DNA of 64,000 nucleotides from Agromyces sp. 3263. GTDB lineage: Bacteria > Actinomycetota > Actinomycetes > Actinomycetales > Microbacteriaceae. The translations under genes and the position numbers were made by a program. Numbering within the stretch: position 1 is the stretch's first letter; the number at the start of each line of letters is the position of its first letter. The stretch is taken from contig NZ_JAVDUV010000001.1 in the NCBI RefSeq assembly GCF_031456545.1, positions 310,001-374,000 on the forward strand, written 5' to 3'. The notes beneath the pieces are model-generated. The model was not told where the DNA came from and ran no database searches. It saw nothing but the letters and a program-made list of their open reading frames with translations. Shown piece by piece: positions 10,078 through 17,134 of the stretch.

Positions 10078-10518
10078 ATGCCCCGTTCCCGTCGTGTCGC
10101 CACGCCTCGCTCCCCCAGGCGGCTCGCCCGGGATCGACACGGCCGCGGCATGCGCTCGGCCGTCACCGGCCCGCACCTCGAGCCCATCCGCACGCGGCTC
10201 GACGAGTTCGACTTCACGATCGCGACGACGGCCGCCTACCTGCGGGGCCTCTGGCCCGAGCTCGAGGGCGTCGTCTTCGAGGTGGCGCAGGGCCCGGCCG
10301 AGGCGATCCACGGCGATCACGTCGACCGGTGGAAGGTCGCGCACGACGAACGGCGCATCACGTTCTACCGGTTGCCGATCGTGCGGTTCCTGCGCCTGCA
10401 GGAGGGCGAGGACCGCGAGGAGAAGCTCCTCATCGAGAGCTGCGTCTTCCGCGCGGTCGCCGAACTGCTCGACAAGGACCCATGGGAGCTCGCCCCTGGC
10501 CGGTACCGCCACCTCTGA
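10078..10518 (+). CDS. Metallopeptidase-like (zincin_1) family protein lacking the HExxH motif
   Basis: 146 residues from an ATG with GGAGG 1 base away from perfect spacing. The family is the small zincin-like proteins that sit beside DUF3499 in actinobacteria. The middle carries DRWKVAHDERRITFYRLPIVRF. Where active relatives carry HExxH-H followed by a G-[IL]-D turn, this protein has EEKLLIESCVFRAVAELL. No His pair is present, so metal binding and peptidase activity are unlikely. The N-terminal 25 residues are Arg-rich. Its conservation beside whiB2 argues for a structural or regulatory role, which is inference. Confidence 0.8.
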   Translation: MPRSRRVATPRSPRRLARDRHGRGMRSAVTGPHLEPIRTRLDEFDFTIATTAAYLRGLWPELEGVVFEVAQGPAEAIHGDHVDRWKVAHDERRITFYRLPIVRFLRLQEGEDREEKLLIESCVFRAVAELLDKDPWELAPGRYRHL

Positions 10519-10539
10519 GCGCGGCGCCGGCCGGCCTGG

Positions 10540-11991
10540 TCATTGCGGGTAGACCTCCAGTGGTGAGTCCAGCGGTCCGGGCGGCTGCACGCCGAACGAG
10601 GCCAGCTCGTCGTCGCCCGAGAAGGCGACCGTGGCATGCAGGCCAGAGCTGCCGTCGAGCACCGCAGCGGTCGCCCCGTCGAGCGGCACGGATGCCCCGG
10701 CCCCACCGGGCACGGACACGGTGCGCTCAGCGCCGTCGAGGGTGACGCTCACGTCCACCGACTCGCCGTCGGGATTCACGAGCCAGAGCGTGGGCGACGG
10801 GCCGTCGGGCACCGCGACCACAGCGGAGTCGAGGAGCGGCGCCGTCGCGACGGTCCAGGCGAGGTCGGAGGGCGCAGCGGCATCCGTCTGGCCCCGGGTG
10901 CCGCCGACGGTCGCCCTGGCCGCCGCGACGACCGGGGCGTCGGACTCCACGCGTACGGTGTACACGCCCTGGTCGAGCACGCCGAGCGGCACGTCGAGCA
11001 CGCGCCCGGCCTCCATCGTGGCCTCGATCGTGGTGCCGCCCGAACCCGACTCCGCGACGAGTGCGATCGAGACCTCGGCCGCCTCGCCGCCCGGCGCGTA
11101 CAGCCGCACCGCCGGATGATCGTCGCCGTCCGCATGGTCCTCCGATGCCTCGACGCCGCCGGTCTGCGGCACCACGAATCCGGGGATCACCTGGCTGGTC
11201 GCGGGCGCCGCCGTCGGGCCGGTGAGCTCTATGCCCGCCGGAGCCAGTCCGACCACGACGGAGTGCTCGAGGCTCGCGGCGATCGCTCCCCCGGCGCTCG
11301 TGACGTGCACCACGGGCGAGGCCACGTTGGGCGCGAGTCCGGCGAGCGAGAGCACGCGCTGGCTGCCCGCCGGCACGATCAGGCCGAGCGCGGAGGGCGC
11401 ATCGACCGGGCCCGTCTCCCCGAACACGCGCACGTCGACCGTGGCGGCGACGGCGGTCGGATTCGACAGCAGCACGAGGCCGCTCCGGCCGAGCGTCGTG
11501 GCGCCGGCGACCAGCCAGGCGTCGGAGACGGCCTCGCCGCACGCGGTGGCCGCGAAACCGCCCGCGGTCTCGGTTGCGACCGCCTGCGACTGGGCACCGG
11601 CCAGCATGCCGGCATCCACGGTGCCCGGCTCGGCCGCGATCGCGATGGGCGTCCCGTCGTCGGCCGCGAAGGGATTCTCGGGTGCCGCGAGGGGCGTCTC
11701 CTCGAGCACCGCGTCGGGCGGTTCCGCAGCGGTCACGAGGTCGGCCGAGCCGATCGACGAGGCGGTGGTCGCGGCCGCGGCATCCTCGCCGAGTGCGAGG
11801 AGCGGCCCGGGACAGACGCGCTGCTGGCGGCTCTCCGCCGGTTGGACGAGCACGGCCGGCGGGGCGATGCGGTGGTCGGGCCACGGAAGGAGCGCTGCAG
11901 CGCCGACGGCGCCGACGGCGAGTGCGGCCGCTCCGAGGAAGGCGAGCGCGCGTCCGCCGAGGTTCAGGGCCTGCTTGCGGTCAAGACGCAT
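10540..11991 (-). CDS. DUF5719 family exported protein
   Basis: 483 residues. A basic N-terminus (MRLDRKQALNLGG) is followed by one membrane helix (about 15-38) and then an extracytoplasmic part rich in Ala, Val and Gly with repeated beta-sandwich-like strands (VVVGLAPAGIELTG, GVYTVRVESDAPVVA). There are two Cys, at VCPGPL and ATACGEAV. DUF5719 proteins follow the large glycosyltransferase next to whiB in many actinobacteria, and their role is unknown. The start lies inside the last codons of that glycosyltransferase (11-base overlap), so the two are made together. A partner role at the cell surface is likely but unproven. Confidence 0.88.
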   Translation of the reverse strand: MRLDRKQALNLGGRALAFLGAAALAVGAVGAAALLPWPDHRIAPPAVLVQPAESRQQRVCPGPLLALGEDAAAATTASSIGSADLVTAAEPPDAVLEETPLAAPENPFAADDGTPIAIAAEPGTVDAGMLAGAQSQAVATETAGGFAATACGEAVSDAWLVAGATTLGRSGLVLLSNPTAVAATVDVRVFGETGPVDAPSALGLIVPAGSQRVLSLAGLAPNVASPVVHVTSAGGAIAASLEHSVVVGLAPAGIELTGPTAAPATSQVIPGFVVPQTGGVEASEDHADGDDHPAVRLYAPGGEAAEVSIALVAESGSGGTTIEATMEAGRVLDVPLGVLDQGVYTVRVESDAPVVAAARATVGGTRGQTDAAAPSDLAWTVATAPLLDSAVVAVPDGPSPTLWLVNPDGESVDVSVTLDGAERTVSVPGGAGASVPLDGATAAVLDGSSGLHATVAFSGDDELASFGVQPPGPLDSPLEVYPQ

Positions 11992-14900
11992 GGTCGGCTC
12001 CTCGGGGAGTGCGGTCGGCATCCGTCGGCGCGTCGGATGCATCGGCGAGATCGGGAGACACCTGGTCGGGCGCCCCTCCTTCGACGTCGTCGACTCCGCC
12101 CCCGTCGTCCGCCTCGCGTTCGACCTGCTGACCTGCGGCTGACTCGTCGGGGGCTGCCTCATCGGGGGCTGCTCCATCGGCGGCCGCCTCGTCGGCGGGC
12201 GCCTCGTCGGCGGGCGCCTCGCCTGCGATTGCCTCGTCGGCGGGCGTGTCATCCGTTGGCACGGCGGTCACCGCAGCGCCGGTCTTCGGGGGTCGGCGCC
12301 GGGACGGACGACGACGCACCGGCCGCCGATCCGCCTCGCGACCGGCACCCGTCGGGATGGAGAGCAGGAGGGTGCCGCCGATGACGATGAGCTGCACCGC
12401 GGTGATGACGCCGGCCGGCCAGCCCCCCGCGTCAGCCGGGATGCGCGCCGCCGCGGCATCCGCCTCGGCTCCGGCGAATCGCCACAGCGTGCCGTACTCC
12501 GTCTCGCCGACGGGAACGAGCGCGGCGTTCGCGTCGAGTGCGACGCGGGCCCGCGTCTCCGTCTGGATCGCCTCGCGGCCGTCGCCTGGAGCCGGGGCCA
12601 GCAATACGAAGGAGGCGCCGAACTCGCGCATCGCCGCTTCGGGATCGGATCCGCTGCGGGAGGCGAGGTTCCCCGCGACCTCGGCGAGCTGCTCCTGGTC
12701 GGCGGTCGGGTCCGTCCTGGTCTGCGCGAGGGTCGACTGGTCATCGAGGGTGGGGCCGATGCCGCGCTCCAGCGTGGAGCGCATGCCGCCGTCCGCCTGC
12801 GGCTGCATGAGCAGCGTCGTCACCCTGGGATCGTTCTCGGCCTGGGCCACGACGTACGCCGGCAGGGCTCGCTCGGTCGCGGGCGCGAGCGGCACGACGT
12901 CGACGGCGATCGCGTATGAGAGCGGCAGCACCGCTGCGAGGCTGAAAGCGGCCACCACCCAACCGACGGCGCCGCCACCTCGCCGGAGCGCGTCGAGCGC
13001 CGCGATCGCCGCGAGCACGAGGCCGAGCCATGCGAGGCTCATGCCGGCTCCGGCCCACACCGGAACCGACTCGGCACCGACGGCCGCCACCGACAGATGC
13101 GACGCCGCGACGGCCGTCGCGTAGCCGAGCAGCACCGTGCCGAGCGCGAGCACCCCGCGACGCCAACCGGGGGCGAAGACCGAGCAGAGCGCGGCGATCA
13201 CGAGCGGCGCGAGCGCGCCCGCGACCATCCACGGTTCGAGCGACGTGAACGACTCGACGAGCTCGTCCCACCCGCCCCATCCCCCGGCGGGCCACCCGAG
13301 CGCGAGCTGCCCGGCGGTCGGGATCGATCCATCGACGGGCGGGCCGGGATCGGCGACCAGACCGAGCGCCGTGCCGAGGCGCACCTGCTCGACGATGAGG
13401 GGCAGGGCGAGCGCCAGCGCCGGGATGGGAAGCCCGACCAGGCGCACGGCGGCACGGCCGCTGACGGCGAGGACGACGATCCATCCGACGACGAGCGCAG
13501 GCGCGAGGCTGGGGGCGGCCGCGATGACGGCCGCGAAGAGCAACGAGGCCGTCGCCGCCGCGGCCCATGAGGTAGCGGCGCCGAAGACGGCGAACGCGAG
13601 CCAGCCGAGCAGGACGTGGGCCAGCACCGGCCCCGGTCGTCCGTCCGCCAGCGCCGACAGGAACGGCGGTGCGGCGGCCCAGGCGAGCGCCGCGACCGCG
13701 CGCAGCGAGCCTCGCTCGGTGAGTCGTGAGGCGGCGAACCAAGCGCCGATCGCCGCTGCGGGAAGCGCGACGAGCCACAGCAGCACCATCGCGAACGACG
13801 GCGACCAGAACGTCAGGGTTCCGAGCACGGCGAGCGCACCGTTGAACGGATCCGCCGCCCCCACGAAGCCGGTGTTGACGTCGCGCCACCCGTAGGCGGC
13901 GTTCTGCCACAGGCCGGGCACGCCCGACAGGGGCAGCAGTCCGCCGCCGCCCACGCCGCCCGAGCCGATGAGCCATGAGAAGAGGCCGACAGATGCCGCG
14001 GCCGTCGCGAGCAGCACCCATCCACCGCCCGTGCCGATGAACTGGAGCTCCTGGGAGCGACCCCTGGCGCGATTGCGGCGCTCCTCGGTGGCCGCCTGAC
14101 GGCGTCGGCGGAGCTCGTCGGCCTGCATGCGGAGCGGTGCGATCGCCGACCACTTGGCCGTTCGCGCGGACTTGAGCACCCGCCGCGCGCGGGACACGCG
14201 CATACCGGAGAACATGGTGGCGATCGCGGCGCCGAACTCGCCGGGGATCGCGCCCGGCTGCTTGACGAGGAGCAGCCGCACGGAACGGAGGAGCGCCAGT
14301 GGCAGGAAGGTCAGCCAGTGCAGGGGCACTGCCGGCGCGGGCGCGTACACGAGTCGTCGATGCAGCTGGGCGGCTCGGGCGACGCGGGTGTTCCGTCGCC
14401 GGGTTCGCGCTCGCCCGTCGAGCGGCAGACCGGCGACGCCGGAGCCGCCGAAGCGCACCCTCGCGGCCGGGACGGCGGCGACCCGGTGACCGGACAGCCG
14501 CGCGCGCACGCCGAGATCGAGCGCATCGTCGGCCGATGGCAGCGCCGGGTCGAATCCGCTGAGTGCCTGCCAGACCGTGTGCCGCACGAGGAGGCCGGCG
14601 GGATCGAGCCCGAGCACGTCGCTCAGCCCATCGTGCTGGCCCTGGTCCAGCTCGTCGGCGACGATGGGCACGCTCCGGCCCAGCTGGGTGATCGTCCGTC
14701 CGAGCGACGTGATGCGATCGGGTTCGTCCCAGCCCATCAGCTTCGGGCCGGCGAGTGCGACGGACTTGCCCGTCTCGAGCGTCGCGACGAGTGCCGCCAG
14801 CGCTTCGGGCTCGGGCGCGGCGTCGTCGGGAAGCAGCCAGAGCGCATCGGCATCGGAGGCGGGGGTCTCGAGCACCCGCTCGCCCGCCCGGATCGCCTCG

Positions 14901-15109
14901 CCGAACGCGAGCGGCTCCTGGAGCTCGACCACATGCGACGCGCCCGCCGCCGCGGCCTGCGCTCGCGCATCCGCATCCGCATCCGCTTGGGACAGGACGA
15001 CGACGAGGGAGTCGGGTGTGCGCGCCTGGGCGCGGATCGCGTCGAGGGTCTGCGCGAGGCGGTCGCCGCCGTGACGAACGACGAGGACGGCGGTGACTCT
15101 GGGGAACAT
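11981..15109 (-). CDS. Large glycosyltransferase family 2 / polytopic membrane fusion protein
   Basis: 1042 residues. About 1-250 is a GT2-type domain: FPRVTAVLVVRHGGDRLAQT, then LWLLPDDAAPEPEALAAL (the DDA replaces DxD) and a later DDALDLGVRARLSG acceptor motif. About 270-340 is a membrane-associated linker. From about 370 to 830 there are 12 or so membrane helices with extracytoplasmic loops, then an extracytoplasmic domain (about 770-900), one more helix near 905, and a very acidic Ala/Asp/Glu tail (about 950-1042). Such GT2-membrane fusions are conserved beside whiB and DUF5719. The substrate is unknown; a role in wall polysaccharide or lipid-linked sugar transfer is inferred. The start at 15109 is supported by TAGGCT exactly 7 bases upstream. 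Confidence 0.88.
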   Translation of the reverse strand: MFPRVTAVLVVRHGGDRLAQTLDAIRAQARTPDSLVVVLSQADADADARAQAAAAGASHVVELQEPLAFGEAIRAGERVLETPASDADALWLLPDDAAPEPEALAALVATLETGKSVALAGPKLMGWDEPDRITSLGRTITQLGRSVPIVADELDQGQHDGLSDVLGLDPAGLLVRHTVWQALSGFDPALPSADDALDLGVRARLSGHRVAAVPAARVRFGGSGVAGLPLDGRARTRRRNTRVARAAQLHRRLVYAPAPAVPLHWLTFLPLALLRSVRLLLVKQPGAIPGEFGAAIATMFSGMRVSRARRVLKSARTAKWSAIAPLRMQADELRRRRQAATEERRNRARGRSQELQFIGTGGGWVLLATAAASVGLFSWLIGSGGVGGGGLLPLSGVPGLWQNAAYGWRDVNTGFVGAADPFNGALAVLGTLTFWSPSFAMVLLWLVALPAAAIGAWFAASRLTERGSLRAVAALAWAAAPPFLSALADGRPGPVLAHVLLGWLAFAVFGAATSWAAAATASLLFAAVIAAAPSLAPALVVGWIVVLAVSGRAAVRLVGLPIPALALALPLIVEQVRLGTALGLVADPGPPVDGSIPTAGQLALGWPAGGWGGWDELVESFTSLEPWMVAGALAPLVIAALCSVFAPGWRRGVLALGTVLLGYATAVAASHLSVAAVGAESVPVWAGAGMSLAWLGLVLAAIAALDALRRGGGAVGWVVAAFSLAAVLPLSYAIAVDVVPLAPATERALPAYVVAQAENDPRVTTLLMQPQADGGMRSTLERGIGPTLDDQSTLAQTRTDPTADQEQLAEVAGNLASRSGSDPEAAMREFGASFVLLAPAPGDGREAIQTETRARVALDANAALVPVGETEYGTLWRFAGAEADAAAARIPADAGGWPAGVITAVQLIVIGGTLLLSIPTGAGREADRRPVRRRPSRRRPPKTGAAVTAVPTDDTPADEAIAGEAPADEAPADEAAADGAAPDEAAPDESAAGQQVEREADDGGGVDDVEGGAPDQVSPDLADASDAPTDADRTPRGADHAS
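12142..12250 (-). repeat. Degenerate 15-bp tandem repeat encoding an Ala/Asp/Glu tail
   Basis: Several near copies of a GCCTCGTCGGCGGGC unit occur in the 3' part of the large glycosyltransferase gene and code for repeated ADEAPADEAPADEAA. The stretch is a likely place for copy-number change by slippage. The encoded tail is acidic and lies after the last membrane helix. Confidence 0.75.
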
Positions 15110-15116
15110 CGGGGAC

Positions 15117-15122
15117 AGCCTA
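15117..15122 (-). promoter_or_regulatory. -10 box TAGGCT of the large glycosyltransferase gene, likely leaderless
   Basis: On the minus strand TAGGCT ends 7 bases before the ATG at 15109, and there is no Shine-Dalgarno sequence in between (GTCCCCG). The predicted transcription start is at or next to the A of the ATG. No convincing -35 box is seen. Confidence 0.5.
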
Positions 15123-15224
15123 GGCGGCGCCTGCCGCGGCACCCGCAACCGAGGCGGGCGTGCCACGAATCGCCGCCCCATACCGAGCCGCGCGGATCAG
15201 GCCGACCGGTCGCGTGGTCGCCCC

Positions 15225-15256
15225 GGTCCGATGCGACGTCGGCGTCGCATCGGACC
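15225..15256 (-). terminator. Hairpin terminator downstream of whiB2
   Basis: Perfect 14-bp arms at 15225-15238 (GGTCCGATGCGACG) and 15243-15256, with tetraloop TCGG. It begins 6 bases after the whiB2 stop codon. It separates whiB2 from the glycosyltransferase gene, which has its own -10 box, so the two are separate transcription units. Confidence 0.8.
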
Positions 15257-15261
15257 CGGGC

Positions 15262-15582
15262 TCAGACCGCGCGCTTGCGGAGCTTGCGGCGCTCGCGCTC
15301 GGAGAGCCCGCCCCAGATGCCGAACCGCTCGTCGTTCGACAGGGCGTACTCGAGGCACTCCCCGCGCACTTCACAGCCGGTGCAGATCTTCTTCGCATCG
15401 CGTGTGGAGCCGCCCTTCTCGGGGAAGAACGCCTCCGGATCGGTTTGCGCACACAGTGCGTCGCTCTGCCATGCCAGCGGATTGTCGTCGCCAGTGCCCT
15501 GCCGAACCCCCGGCACGCCCAGCCTCACCGGATCGACGAACCAATCGTCAGGTACTCCAGAACGATATTCAGGATTGCCCAT
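15262..15582 (-). CDS. whiB2: WhiB2-type iron-sulfur transcription regulator
   Basis: 106 residues. Four Cys at 44, 67, 70 and 76 give the WhiB pattern C-X22-C-X2-C-X5-C (LCAQ; CTGCEVRGEC), which holds a [4Fe-4S] cluster. FGIWGGLSERERRKLRKRA (87-105) is the WhiB G[VI]WGG turn with the basic tail that contacts DNA near sigma-A. In the WhiB2/WhmD class this regulator controls septation and cell division. A longer reading from a TTG at 15633 is rejected because that codon lies in the -10 box; the ATG at 15582 has GGGAG 5 bases upstream. The neighbours (DUF3499, zincin, DUF5719, glycosyltransferase) are the usual WhiB2 set. Confidence 0.96.
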   Translation of the reverse strand: MGNPEYRSGVPDDWFVDPVRLGVPGVRQGTGDDNPLAWQSDALCAQTDPEAFFPEKGGSTRDAKKICTGCEVRGECLEYALSNDERFGIWGGLSERERRKLRKRAV

Positions 15583-15631
15583 ATCGTCTCCCACCCAGTT
15601 GTACCGACCACCCAGAGGGTGTGTCTTGACC

Positions 15632-15661
15632 AATTACACCGGTGTAATTCGCGCGAGTCAA
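15632..15661 (-). promoter_or_regulatory. whiB2 promoter overlapped by an 18-bp perfect palindrome
   Basis: On the minus strand there is -35 TTGACT (15656-15661), a 17-base spacer, and -10 TGTAAT (15633-15638). Each box matches the consensus at five of six positions. The predicted start is near 15625, giving a leader of about 40 bases. The perfect palindrome AATTACACCGGTGTAATT (15632-15649) covers the -10 box and half the spacer, the position expected for a repressor operator. GACAC, the core recognised by WhiA in Streptomyces, lies on the minus strand at 15621-15625. Confidence 0.75.
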
Positions 15662-15806
15662 GTCGCGGATCGTAAACCCTCAACCGGCCGTCGAGGCTTC
15701 AACCCGCGCGCGACACGCCGAGGCCGTTCCGGAGACGTTATCTTGGCGGCCGCACTTCGGGGTCGAGCGCGCGTGGCCGCCCACCGCAGCGGGTCACTCG
15801 CGGGGA

Positions 15807-16775
15807 TCAGGCGTCGGATGCCGCGCGGCGGGCCTCCCACGCGCTCTCGACCATCTGGGTGAGCGAATGCCGCATCCGCCAGTCGAGGTCGCGGGCCGCG
15901 AGGTCGCCCGAGGCCACGATCCGGGCGGGGTCGCCTTCGCGCCGCGCGGCGATCTCGGGGGTGAAGTCGATGCCGGTGACCTCGGCGACGGCCCGCATGA
16001 TCTCGCCGACGGACACGCCGTCGCCCGAGCCGAGGTTGTACACCTGCTCGATCGGCTCGCCGGCGTCGAGCCGCTGGGCGGCGACGACGTGGGCGGCGGC
16101 GAGGTCGGCCACGTGGATGTAGTCGCGCACGCAGGTGCCGTCGGGCGTCGGGTAGTCGTCGCCGTTGATGCGGGGCGTCCGCCCGTCGAGCAGCGCGTCG
16201 AACACGAGGGGGAAGAGATTGTGGGGGCTCGCGTCGAAGACCTCGGACGTGCCGGAGCCGACCACGTTGAAGTAGCGCAGGCTCGTGTGCGCGAGCCCGG
16301 TCGCGCGGGCCTGGTCGGCCAGGAGCCATTCGCCGATGAGCTTGGACTCGCCGTAGGGCGACTCGGGACGCTTCGGGGTGTCCTCGGTGACGAGGTCGAC
16401 GTCGGGCGTGCCGTAGACGGCGGCGCTCGAGGAGAAGACGATCTTCTCGACCGTGCTGGCCTCCATCGCCGCGAGGAGGGTCGCGGTGCCGGTGACATTC
16501 TGCTGGTACGTGTGCAGGGGTCGCTTCACGGAGACGCCCGCGTACTTGAATCCGGCGAGGTGCACCACGCCCTGGACGTCGTAGCGCTTCATCGTGGCCT
16601 CGAGCTGCGGTCCGTCGAGGATCGTGCCGTGCACGAACGCCGCGCCCTGCGGGAGGAACCCGTGCCGCCCCGACGAGAGGTCGTCCACCACGACCGTGTC
16701 GATGCCCTGCTCGGCGAACGCCCGAACGACGTGCGCGCCGATGTATCCGGCGCCTCCGGTGACCAGCCAGCTCAT
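15807..16775 (-). CDS. galE: UDP-glucose 4-epimerase
   Basis: 322 residues. Extended SDR: NAD-binding TGGAGYIGAHV (6-16), catalytic SSSAAVYG (115-122) and YGESK (141-145). Other GalE signatures are HLAGFKYAGVSVKRPLHTY, LRYFNVVGSG and GTCVRDYIHVADLA. It interconverts UDP-glucose and UDP-galactose in the cytoplasm and so can feed the galactose residues of the polysaccharide locus to the right. It is a single-gene unit. Translation may be damped by a hairpin that contains the ribosome-binding site just before the ATG. Confidence 0.96.
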   Translation of the reverse strand: MSWLVTGGAGYIGAHVVRAFAEQGIDTVVVDDLSSGRHGFLPQGAAFVHGTILDGPQLEATMKRYDVQGVVHLAGFKYAGVSVKRPLHTYQQNVTGTATLLAAMEASTVEKIVFSSSAAVYGTPDVDLVTEDTPKRPESPYGESKLIGEWLLADQARATGLAHTSLRYFNVVGSGTSEVFDASPHNLFPLVFDALLDGRTPRINGDDYPTPDGTCVRDYIHVADLAAAHVVAAQRLDAGEPIEQVYNLGSGDGVSVGEIMRAVAEVTGIDFTPEIAARREGDPARIVASGDLAARDLDWRMRHSLTQMVESAWEARRAASDA

Positions 16776-16782
16776 GTTCCCG

Positions 16783-16800
16783 CCTCCCGCGTGCGGGAGG
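16783..16800 (-). promoter_or_regulatory. Hairpin that sequesters the galE ribosome-binding site
   Basis: On the minus strand the sequence is CCTCCCGCACGCGGGAGG, then seven bases CGGGAAC, then ATG. The right arm contains the GGGAGG ribosome-binding site at ideal distance, and the left arm is its exact complement (7 bp with a CACG loop). A possible -10 box TACGAT lies at 16817-16822, so the hairpin would be in the leader. It could limit translation or be opened by a factor. Confidence 0.55.
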
Positions 16801-16853
16801 TCCGCGCGCTCCCACGATCGTAACGGGGCGGGCGGCGTCGAGCCGAGGCGGGT

Positions 16854-16889
16854 CGCGCTGCGCGGGCCGGGAGTGGCCGGCGCAGCGCG
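16854..16889 (-). terminator. Hairpin terminator after the 49-residue membrane protein gene
   Basis: Arms at 16854-16868 and 16875-16889 pair over 10 bp (CGCGCTGCGC with GCGCAGCGCG), one mismatch, then GGCC/GGCC, around the loop GGGAGT. It begins about 11 bases past the stop codon at 16900 and lies upstream of galE on the same strand. Confidence 0.65.
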
Positions 16890-16899
16890 CGCCCGGCGA

Positions 16900-17049
16900 T
16901 CAGACGGTGCGGGTGGGCAGGTTCTCGGCGTGGCGGGTGCGGTTGCGGATCTCGGGACGCCCGTAGCCGTCGCCCTCGAGGCGGAGCACGGTGGCGAGCA
17001 CGCCCCAGACGGCGAGGCCCGCGATGATGAGGAACACGAGAGTGGTCAT
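16900..17049 (-). CDS. Small membrane protein, unknown function (49 residues)
   Basis: One N-terminal membrane helix (MTTLVFLIIAGLAVWGVLAT) is followed by a basic polar tail (RLEGDGYGRPEIRNRTRH). No family is recognised with certainty, but short proteins of this shape are common in Microbacteriaceae. AAGGAG lies 13 bases before the ATG, further than usual. An inverted pair TCCTGCC/GGCAGGA brackets it and could bring it closer in a folded mRNA. The terminator downstream and the divergent glxA-type gene upstream support a real short transcript. Confidence 0.6.
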   Translation of the reverse strand: MTTLVFLIIAGLAVWGVLATVLRLEGDGYGRPEIRNRTRHAENLPTRTV

Positions 17050-17134
17050 GGCAGGAAATGTACTCCTTGCGACATCCTGCCGATAGTGGCAGAGTGGCCA
17101 CACAACGACTTTTTCCTGCCAACCGGAGGACCAC
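17050..17134. promoter_or_regulatory. Divergent control region with three TCCTGCC elements
   Basis: 85 bases between the small membrane gene and the GlxA-type regulator. GGCAGGA occurs at 17050-17056 and TCCTGCC at 17075-17081 and 17114-17120. AGTGGC is directly repeated near 17085-17098, ending in the palindrome GTGGCCAC. AraC-type regulators bind direct repeats, so this may be the regulator's own target. Promoter boxes are not clear. A GGAGGA ribosome-binding site is at 17125-17130. Confidence 0.45.

Noticed and set aside
15583-15633. Longer WhiB2 starting at a TTG at 15633
   Set aside because: That codon lies inside the predicted -10 box, upstream of the expected transcription start; the ATG at 15582 has a good ribosome-binding site.
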